Positions 12,880-18,202 of a DNA stretch of 38,076 nt are shown here, piece by piece. Where the stretch lies: positions 1-38,076 of IMG/VR virus record IMGVR_UViG_3300024496_000058, one strand, 5' to 3'. A program made the translations under genes and the position numbers. Positions within the stretch are counted from its first letter, which is position 1, and every line of letters starts with the position of its first letter. Under the pieces are notes generated by a model, which worked only from the letters and a program-made list of their open reading frames with translations, was not told the origin of the DNA and did not search any database. The stretch comes from a virus.

Positions 12880-13100
12880 GCTGACACCTCTGCTTGCAAT
12901 AATTTGAAAGTTTTAATTGCAAGTTGACGATTTTCCTTGCTTACATTGTGAAACCATGCTTGTGTATTTGTGCGCCCCTGAGAGCCAAATGCCCCGCCTG
13001 AGAGCCATCGCCTTTGTGTAACAGTAATAAATTTTCCGCTTGTGACAAACACAGAGAATTTATTGCCTTTTAAGTAAAACTCGTGATATCCAAAATCCAT
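12876..13100 (-). CDS. Hypothetical protein (74 aa)
   Basis: The start at 13100 (MDFGYHEFYLKGNKFSVFVT) is preferred over 13115 because AAAGG lies 7 bases upstream. Basic; segment TVTQRRWLSGGAFGSQGRTN, then a C-terminal helix. No family recognised. Confidence 0.6.
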   Translation of the reverse strand: MDFGYHEFYLKGNKFSVFVTSGKFITVTQRRWLSGGAFGSQGRTNTQAWFHNVSKENRQLAIKTFKLLQAEVSA

Positions 13101-13131
13101 ATTTACGCCTTTCAAAGTGATTGAATTGATA

Positions 13132-13175
13132 CTCTAAGGGCTAAAAAGCCCCTAGAGAATAGGGATTTTCCCTAT
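13132..13175 (-). other. Two-hairpin intergenic element C (permuted form)
   Basis: On the - strand: ATAGGGA-AAA-TCCCTAT (13175-13059 side, 13175 to 13159), then an 11-bp stem CTCTAGGGGCT-TTTT-AGCCCTTAGAG (13157-13132) with a G-T pair. The arms of the conserved hairpin are in swapped order compared with A, B, D and E. Confidence 0.6.
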
Positions 13176-13177
13176 GT

Positions 13178-13369
13178 TTATAGTGATTCAAAGCCTAAAC
13201 CGTATCCCGCATAACCAAGGGTTTCAGCCCCTGAAAACCATGTCTCTAGGTCATAATCACTAGCAACATGGTATTGATTATCCTCAAATACAACCCAATA
13301 ATCATCACAGTTTTTATTGGATAGAGTAACTGCGGCTTGTGCCGCCTTTGCAAAAGTAGAAAACGCCAT
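13178..13369 (-). CDS. Small hypothetical protein (63 aa)
   Basis: MAFSTFAKAAQAAVTLSNKN, then DDYWVVFEDNQYHVASDYDL and a Gly/Tyr-rich end. The helix-strand-strand layout fits a small ferredoxin-like fold. Leader TTTTTTTAATAGGTGTAATT precedes the ATG. No family recognised. Confidence 0.6.
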   Translation of the reverse strand: MAFSTFAKAAQAAVTLSNKNCDDYWVVFEDNQYHVASDYDLETWFSGAETLGYAGYGLGFESL

Positions 13370-13401
13370 AATTACACCTATTAAAAAAAGTTAAGAAAAT
13401 C

Positions 13402-13455
13402 CCTAAGTCATTGGAAAACTTAGGCCACAAGCCCCTAAAAGAATCTAAGGGCTTG
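13402..13455 (-). other. Two-hairpin intergenic element D
   Basis: Hairpin 1 (13455-13428) CAAGCCCTTA...TAGGGGCTTG with one T-G pair. Hairpin 2 (13424-13402) CCTAAGT-N9-ACTTAGG is followed by GATTTTC and a later run of seven T. Confidence 0.7.
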
Positions 13456-13466
13456 CAGTCTATGTT

Positions 13467-13772
13467 TTAATGTATAGGATCGGTTTGCGATATATGGAAA
13501 ACCGATACAGGGCGCACTAATTTGCTAGGTTTGCCCGTATCCTTGGTTTCGGTATCAATCCATGTAACGCACTTTACGCCCGTTTCACCCTTACGCACTT
13601 GGCGTTTTAGGGCTTGCCAAGCGTTATAGGTGAAAATGTTTTCCCTTGGCTTGATATCCAAAGGGTTAACGCCCTTTTCAATAAAGCCCTTAATTATTGC
13701 GGGATAGTTGACTAGTGAATCCCCTTGCTTTGCACGATTAAGGGATTCTAGGGAAATAGTTTGTTTATCCAT
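13467..13772 (-). CDS. ArdC-like N-terminal domain protein
   Basis: 101 residues. FTYNAWQALKRQVRKGETGV, then KCVTWIDTETKD, and the end RPVSVFHISQTDPIH match the N-terminal single-strand-DNA-binding domain of ArdC antirestriction proteins (W-x-A-L-x-x-x-V-R-K-G-E-x-G and VF-x-x-SQT). The C-terminal metalloprotease part with HExxH is absent, so this is a stand-alone domain. Possible roles are protecting incoming DNA or binding single strands. Leader AATAGGTGTAACTT precedes the ATG. Confidence 0.65.
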   Translation of the reverse strand: MDKQTISLESLNRAKQGDSLVNYPAIIKGFIEKGVNPLDIKPRENIFTYNAWQALKRQVRKGETGVKCVTWIDTETKDTGKPSKLVRPVSVFHISQTDPIH

Positions 13773-13791
13773 AAGTTACACCTATTAAAAA

Positions 13792-13837
13792 CCTAGCAAA
13801 ATTACTAGGGCATTAGCCCCTAGAGTTAAGGGCTAAT
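13792..13837 (-). other. Two-hairpin intergenic element E
   Basis: Hairpin 1 (13837-13812) ATTAGCCCTTA-ACTC-TAGGGGCTAAT, 11 bp with one T-G pair. Hairpin 2 (13809-13792) CCTAG-N8-CTAGG is followed by TTTTT and then AATAGGTGTAAC. Confidence 0.7.
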
Positions 13838-13850
13838 AACCTAGAATCTA

Positions 13851-14027
13851 TCAATCGTTTACTAGGTCAAAATAATGACGAATACCGTCACTATCCTTAA
13901 AAGTGGCAGGGTTGACGGCTTCTAAAATGATATCCGCTAGAGTTTCCCCCATTGTGCCGTCACCGTGTTCACTACCCAAGTAAACTGCATCACTAGGGAT
14001 TGACTCATAATTTGGAAATTGTTTCAT
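13851..14027 (-). CDS. Small hypothetical protein (58 aa), first gene of the leftward block
   Basis: Encodes MKQFPNYESIPSDAVYLGSE, then HGDGTMGETLADIILEAVNP and an acidic end. AATAGGTGTAACA precedes the start. Soluble; no family recognised. Promoter-like sequences P2 and P3 lie upstream, with a terminator-like hairpin in between. Confidence 0.6.
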   Translation of the reverse strand: MKQFPNYESIPSDAVYLGSEHGDGTMGETLADIILEAVNPATFKDSDGIRHYFDLVND

Positions 14028-14039
14028 TGTTACACCTAT

Positions 14040-14065
14040 TAAAAAACACCTAGGAAACTGCCTAG
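14040..14065 (-). terminator. Terminator-like hairpin in the leader of the leftward block
   Basis: On the - strand CTAGG-CAGTTT-CCTAG (14065-14050) is followed by GTGTTTTTT. It lies between P2 and the first ATG (14027), so it could act as an attenuator. The stem is only 5 bp. Confidence 0.4.
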
Positions 14066-14098
14066 TCAGTAACTATATTATCGGGTTAGCCTACATTT

Positions 14099-14128
14099 TT
14101 GCTATCAGGATAAACCCTATGTTTTCAA
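14099..14128 (-). promoter_or_regulatory. Leftward promoter P2
   Basis: TTGAAA, 18 bases, TAGCAA on the - strand, with ATAGGGTTTATCCTGA in the spacer. Closely resembles P4 over about 30 bases (TTGTTGAA...ATAGGG...CCTGATA). Faces the 14027 gene. Confidence 0.45.
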
Positions 14129-14287
14129 CAATATTTTCTATCGGCTTACCATTATTGATAGCCTAAACCTAAACTACCTATAAAGTATTATTGTGAATTA
14201 TAGTTCTGATATTTTAGGGGATTTTCTAGGTGTATGCAGGATGATGCATTAAGCCTTTACATCATTTCCCGACCGACCAGTCGGTTA

Positions 14288-14316
14288 ATTAACTCAGGGT
14301 AAACCCTATGCTGTAA
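14288..14316 (-). promoter_or_regulatory. Leftward promoter-like site P3
   Basis: TTACAG, 17 bases, GTTAAT on the - strand, with ATAGGGTTTACCCTGA in the spacer. The hexamers are weak; the spacer dyad is the clearest of the set (AGGGT-AA-ACCCT on the + strand). Confidence 0.35.
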
Positions 14317-14716
14317 GTGCATACAGACTGTGTTTGCATACAGGTGTGCTTACTTTTGTATGGGGGGGGAGGGGGTAGGCGGTGGTGGAATATTTGTGGG
14401 TACTTCACTTCCACACGAAAAGCCAATTTAGGAAAAGGCTTGACAGGTGGTGGTAGGTAAGGGGTAAGGAAGTGACTTAAGTTTCATTTGGGCGTAGGAC
14501 GGCTACCCGAGGGTTTTCTTGGGTAAAAAAATAAAGATTAACAGTAGGCTGATTGGAGTGTTCTGCCACTTAGAGAGCCTACTTCTAGGCTATGTCTGGG
14601 GTTCAAGCCAGCGTTCTAAGCGGTCATCACAGGGGTTTACAGGATTGCCCTCTGTGGAGTCGGGTAGCGGAACTGACACTCCTTTATGGTTAACACCTAT
14701 TGACGAGCAAATGATA

Positions 14717-14941
14717 TTAGAAAATGAAACCCGTATCAAGAGCCTTCATCATCTTTTTGACCTTTTTCTTTTGTTTGCGCTTTTCCTTGCGAATGGTCAG
14801 GGGATTGGACAGATTCTTCTTCTCTATTGCCAGACCTAATGCCTCGTCAGAGATTGAGCCTTTCCAATGGTGGATGGCTATGGCTAGGCGTTCCCGTCTG
14901 CGGACAGTTGCCTGTTCTTCCTTGGTTAACTCTATGGACAT
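14717..14941 (-). CDS. Small basic hypothetical protein behind an attenuator-like leader
   Basis: 74 residues: MSIELTKEEQATVRRRERLA, IHHWKGSISDEALGLAIEKK, then a very Lys-rich segment (RKEKRKQKKKVKKMMKA). It could bind nucleic acid. Promoter P4 lies about 100 bases upstream and a 20-bp hairpin with a T run ends right before the ATG. AAAGGG within the hairpin arm would be the SD. Overlapping rightward frames look like shadows. Confidence 0.5.
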   Translation of the reverse strand: MSIELTKEEQATVRRRERLAIAIHHWKGSISDEALGLAIEKKNLSNPLTIRKEKRKQKKKVKKMMKALDTGFIF

Positions 14942-15014
14942 AAAAAAAGCCCTTTAGGTGTGGCATAGTCGCACCCCCCGAAAACTCAGAGGCTATACCA
15001 CTTCTAAAAGGCTT
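14942..15014 (-). terminator. Long terminator-like hairpin before the 14941 start
   Basis: - strand: AAGCCTTTTAG pairs with CTAAAGGGCTT (11 bp, one T-G), then GTGGTATAG with CTATGCCAC (9 bp, one T-G), and seven T directly after. Both wobbles are mismatches on the + strand, so the structure belongs to leftward RNA. Confidence 0.75.
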
Positions 15015-15038
15015 CACTTGGTGCGATCAAGTTGTTTC

Positions 15039-15067
15039 ATTGTATCAGGGTTTTCCCTATTGTTCAA
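15039..15067 (-). promoter_or_regulatory. Leftward promoter P4
   Basis: TTGAAC, 17 bases, TACAAT on the - strand. The spacer holds ATAGGGAAAACCCTGA. Best hexamers of the four-member set. Confidence 0.6.
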
Positions 15068-15088
15068 CAATACAAAATAGTTGATAAT
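15060..15088 (+). promoter_or_regulatory. Rightward promoter for the packaging/structural genes
   Basis: TTGTTC (15060-15065), 17 bases, GATAAT (15083-15088). Its -35 shares the palindrome TTGTTCAACAA with the -35 of P4, so the two promoters are back to back. Confidence 0.5.
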
Positions 15089-15121
15089 TGTGTCGGGACT
15101 TCCCCATTGTGGACAAAAGTA

Positions 15122-15520
15122 ATGATTCAAGAGAAAAAACCCCGTGGTAGACCTAAAGGTTCTTCCAACAAGAAATTCTCCCTTACCAGTTTTGCTGATA
15201 AGCCAGAACTCATTACCCTCCCAAAGACTGAGACTGCCCAACTCAAAGAACTCAAGAATCTACTGATAAACAGCGCAGGAACTAGAGTTGTCCACAAAGC
15301 CGTGGAAATCGCCTTGAATGACGATCACCCTGCCCAACTAGCCGCCATCAAACTCTGCATGGATAGGATGCTCCCTGTCTCCATGTTTGAGAAAGAAGGT
15401 AAGCAAAGATCGGCTGTTAATATTACGATTACAGGAATTGGTGGCTTAGAAATAGAACAACCACCTGTTGACAATGTAGAGGATGCTAGTTACACTATGA
15501 AGAATAGTGAACAGGAATAG
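15122..15520 (+). CDS. Putative terminase small subunit
   Basis: 132 residues from ATG 15122; an upstream ATG would run through the promoter. The N-terminus KKPRGRPKGSSNKKF is AT-hook-like, suited to DNA recognition. A helical middle (LKELKNLLINSAGTRVVHKA, IKLCMDRMLPVSMF) and acidic tail follow. Position before the large terminase and the DNA-binding N-terminus support the call. The SD is weak. An HNH gene separates it from its partner genes. Confidence 0.6.
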   Translation: MIQEKKPRGRPKGSSNKKFSLTSFADKPELITLPKTETAQLKELKNLLINSAGTRVVHKAVEIALNDDHPAQLAAIKLCMDRMLPVSMFEKEGKQRSAVNITITGIGGLEIEQPPVDNVEDASYTMKNSEQE

Positions 15521-15522
15521 CA

Positions 15523-16038
15523 ATGAAAGCAACTCTCAGCCTAGATGTTTTAAAAAACAATGTTACATACGATAAAGATACTGGCATTTTTATAAGGACA
15601 AAGACTCATCCAAAAAGAAAGTATTTGGCTGGATCAGTAACTGGTGTTTCTAGGCCAGATGGATATGTCCAAATAATGATTGAAGGTAAGTTGTTCCTTG
15701 CTCATAGACTTGCTTGGCTATATGTTTATGGTGAACTTCCAAAAAACAATATTGACCATATCAATGGGATAAAAAATGACAATAGGATTGAAAATCTTAG
15801 GGATGTAAAACAAGTAACCAATGTTCAGAATTTAAAAAAAGCAAGAAAATCAAGTGTTTCTTCAAATAAACTTGGTGTAAGTTTTGCCAATAAAGGTAAA
15901 AACATTGACAAACCATTTCGGGCAAGAATTGTTGTAGACCATAAAGAAATACACTTAGGCACATTCTCAAACGAAGACGAGGCACATGAAGCATACCTTT
16001 TGGCTAAAAGAAAATACCATGAAGGTTGCACAATATGA
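15523..16038 (+). CDS. Free-standing HNH homing endonuclease with AP2 domain
   Basis: 171 residues. HNH_3-type core: AHRLAWLYVYGELP (60-73), IDHINGIKNDNRIENL (77-92), and N100 as the final Asn. An AP2-like DNA-binding domain follows (113-165: KLGVSFANKG, RARIVVDHKEIHLGTF, DEAHEAYLLAKRKYH). Such genes are mobile and lodge beside conserved phage genes. It sits in the terminase region and its DNA looks more AT-rich than its neighbours, both pointing to insertion. It starts 2 bases after the previous stop and overlaps a tiny frame at its end. Confidence 0.9.
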   Translation: MKATLSLDVLKNNVTYDKDTGIFIRTKTHPKRKYLAGSVTGVSRPDGYVQIMIEGKLFLAHRLAWLYVYGELPKNNIDHINGIKNDNRIENLRDVKQVTNVQNLKKARKSSVSSNKLGVSFANKGKNIDKPFRARIVVDHKEIHLGTFSNEDEAHEAYLLAKRKYHEGCTI

Positions 16039-16118
16039 CTGATCTAATCACAGGTATTGGGGAGGTTTCCCATGCCCAAACCATAGACGCAGAAGATGTA
16101 GAGGATAAAAATGGATAA
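16035..16118 (+). CDS. Possible 27-aa peptide after the HNH gene
   Basis: Encodes MTDLITGIGEVSHAQTIDAE then DVEDKNG. The start makes an ATGA overlap with the HNH stop and the end overlaps the next start. It may be a remnant of the gene interrupted or displaced by the HNH insertion. Confidence 0.35.
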   Translation: MTDLITGIGEVSHAQTIDAEDVEDKNG

Positions 16119-16512
16119 CCTAGTAAAAATGTATGGAATGAGAACTCCTTACAAATCAGAGTTAGATTTCTTCAAAGGAAGACCAGAGGTTGCTGGAATG
16201 GCGACTGAGGATAACAAGATCATTTTGAACCCCTTTTCCTCGCTTTCTCCGCAAGAAAAGATGGCGGTTGCTAAGAATGAAGCCTTGCGTATCTATATGC
16301 GCCTAAACGATGTAAACCCTACCTTTGACTTAACAAAAGCCCAAAAGTCCATGTTTATAGGGACAGAGTACGAAAAAGACCCTCTTTCTGCCAAACAAAC
16401 CATTCTGGCAAGGATTCTTTCGGGCGATCCGTCTGCAAAAGATGCCACATTAGATCAAACACTTGAGGCGCAAAAACTGCAAGAACAAATCATGCAGTCA
16501 ATGAAAAAGTAA
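16111..16512 (+). CDS. Conserved phage protein upstream of large terminase
   Basis: 133 residues: MDNLVKMYGMRTPYKSELDF, EDNKIILNPFSSLSPQEKMA, then a helical C-terminal region. NKIILNPFSSL followed by a VAKNEALRIYMRL helix is a recurring pattern in phage packaging regions. The function is unknown; position suggests a packaging accessory. Its last base is the first of the large terminase gene. Confidence 0.65.
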   Translation: MDNLVKMYGMRTPYKSELDFFKGRPEVAGMATEDNKIILNPFSSLSPQEKMAVAKNEALRIYMRLNDVNPTFDLTKAQKSMFIGTEYEKDPLSAKQTILARILSGDPSAKDATLDQTLEAQKLQEQIMQSMKK

Positions 16513-17771
16513 TGTCTGACCTCAATTTCTCCCTTCTACCTTGGCAAAAGACTGTTTTTGAAGACCCGACTAGGTTCAAAGTCATTGCCGCAGGGCGTAG
16601 ATGCGGTAAGTCTAGGATGGCGGCAATCACCCTACTTATTGAAGCCTTGCGTTGCCCTGCTGGTTCGGCTGTCTTGTATGTCGCCCCCACCAATGGTCAG
16701 GCTAGGCAGATTATTTGGCAAGTTTTAATGGAATTAGGAAGGGAGGTTATCCAAAATGCCCACATCAACAACCAAGACATTACCACCATCAACGGAGCAA
16801 CCATCTATGTCCGAGGAGCAGACAGACCAGACACGCTACGTGGCGTTTCACTCACCTATGCAGTCCTCGATGAAGTCGCAGACATCAAGCCCGAAGCATG
16901 GGAACAAGTTATCCGAGCCTCCCTCTCCGACAAAAAAGGAAGAGCCATGTTCATCGGAACGCCCAAAGGAAGAAACTGGTTTTACGATTTGTTTAGATTG
17001 GGCGAGAGCGCAGAGGACAAAGACTGGAAGTCTTGGCATTTCACAACAAAAGACAACCCCCTGATCGACCCAACTGAGATTGAGTCTGCCAAAAAGACCC
17101 TCTCCACCTTTGCTTTCAAGCAAGAATACATGGCATCCTTCACCAACGCAGGGAGCAACATATTCAAGGAAGAATGGATCAGATACGGGGAAGAACCACA
17201 ACAGGGAAGTTACTACATTGCGATTGACTTGGCTGGCTTTGAAGAAGTGGCAAAACAGGCAGGAAACGCCAAGAAACGCCTAGATGAATCGGCTATTTCC
17301 GTGGTCAAAGTGACTGAAGACGGGAAATGGTGGGTAAAAGAGATAGTTCACGGTAGGTGGGACATCAGGGAAACGGCATCTAAGATACTGTTGGCGATGA
17401 GGGATTATCGTCCTATTGCGGTGGGGATAGAGCGTGGAGCATTAAAAAATGCAGTTTTGCCGTATTTGAGTGACTTAATGCGTAAAAATAATGTATATTC
17501 GCACATAGTTGACTTGACGCATGGCAACAGGAAAAAGGCTGACCGAATTATTTGGGGTCTCCAAGGGCGTTTTGAGCATGGGCGCATCATCTTAAATCAG
17601 GATGGAGATTGGGACGTTTTCCTTGACCAACTTCTACTATTTCCATCGCAAGGCGTTCACGATGATTTGCCTGACTCATTGAGTTACCTTGACCAATTGG
17701 CTGTCACCTCCTACTTTGAAGGAGATGAAGACGAAGATTGGCAACCGATTGACATAATCGCAGGTGTATAG
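16512..17771 (+). CDS. Terminase large subunit
   Basis: 419 residues. ATPase: Walker A AAGRRCGKSR (26-35), Walker B LTYAVLDE (114-121), coupling segment MFIGTPKGRNWFYDLF (146-161). Nuclease: IAIDLAG with Asp239, VGIERG with Glu307, and GVHDDLPDSLSYL with Asp384/385. It powers packaging into the procapsid through the portal and cuts DNA at start and end. The length is near the lower end for the family but all motifs are present. Confidence 0.95.
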   Translation: MSDLNFSLLPWQKTVFEDPTRFKVIAAGRRCGKSRMAAITLLIEALRCPAGSAVLYVAPTNGQARQIIWQVLMELGREVIQNAHINNQDITTINGATIYVRGADRPDTLRGVSLTYAVLDEVADIKPEAWEQVIRASLSDKKGRAMFIGTPKGRNWFYDLFRLGESAEDKDWKSWHFTTKDNPLIDPTEIESAKKTLSTFAFKQEYMASFTNAGSNIFKEEWIRYGEEPQQGSYYIAIDLAGFEEVAKQAGNAKKRLDESAISVVKVTEDGKWWVKEIVHGRWDIRETASKILLAMRDYRPIAVGIERGALKNAVLPYLSDLMRKNNVYSHIVDLTHGNRKKADRIIWGLQGRFEHGRIILNQDGDWDVFLDQLLLFPSQGVHDDLPDSLSYLDQLAVTSYFEGDEDEDWQPIDIIAGV

Positions 17772-17773
17772 GT

Positions 17774-18199
17774 ATGGCAGATAGCACGATTTTGGGCTTA
17801 TTTTCAGATATGCTCCCTTCTAGGGGATTGGGAATTGCGCCCTATGGTGTTAGATATAGCGAAACAGTTAAAGACCCTTTTTCTCCCAAAAGACATGGAT
17901 ATTTTGGTGCAATACAAAGCGCAGAAGGATTGCCAATTACAGAACTTTCCTCTGCATTTGAATTAAATGGACAAGTAATTAGACATCCATTGGTTGTTCC
18001 AACATTGACAGCAGAAGAGATTTCCCTTCTACAATCGGGAAAAGAACCAACTCAAAGCATTTATGACAAAGCACAAGCATGGGCAATTCAAAGGTTAAAT
18101 AAGGGAGAAAACCCATTTGCTACAACGCAAGATGTTCGTTTCCCATTACCAGAAGCAAATCCAATGTATCGTGACCCTTTTGTAGACTCAACAAGGTAA
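17774..18199 (+). CDS. Conserved protein between terminase and portal
   Basis: 141 residues. IRHPLVVPTLTAEEISLLQS, IYDKAQAWAIQRLNKGENPF and ATTQD match a short domain (VPTLT-x-x-EI ... A-x-x-HA-x-x-R-x-x-x-G-x-x-PF) that I recall from phage structural and lytic proteins. The function is unknown; virion or packaging accessory by location. Confidence 0.65.
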   Translation: MADSTILGLFSDMLPSRGLGIAPYGVRYSETVKDPFSPKRHGYFGAIQSAEGLPITELSSAFELNGQVIRHPLVVPTLTAEEISLLQSGKEPTQSIYDKAQAWAIQRLNKGENPFATTQDVRFPLPEANPMYRDPFVDSTR

Positions 18200-18202
18200 C
18201 CT

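Larger units (their letters stand above)
14028..14716. other. Long control region without a convincing gene (candidate origin/regulatory)
   Basis: Holds two leftward promoter-like sites and three TGCATACA copies (inverted at 14231-14238, direct at 14318 and 14335). It also has a CCGAC/GTCGG hairpin near 14270-14286, an eight-G plus five-G tract at 14362-14375, and a 7-bp stem 14544-14550 with 14576-14582. Rightward and leftward frames here look non-coding or poor. It separates leftward accessory genes from the rightward packaging genes. Confidence 0.5.

Noticed and set aside
12007-13837. Repeated hairpins as a CRISPR array
   Set aside because: Repeats are separated by genes, vary in sequence and have no uniform spacers; structure rather than sequence is shared.
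14362-14375. G-quadruplex in the G8-A-G5 tract
   Set aside because: Too few separate G runs of three for a clear four-run motif; could also be a homopolymer length error. Kept only as part of the control region.
14544-14582. 7-bp stem resembling a tRNA acceptor stem
   Set aside because: Only about 25 bases separate the arms; no D, anticodon or T arm can be placed.
14519-14839. 106-codon rightward frame, and another at 14724-14957
   Set aside because: Low-complexity Phe/Leu-rich antisense of the Lys-rich leftward gene; no SD. The leftward frame fits a promoter and leader.
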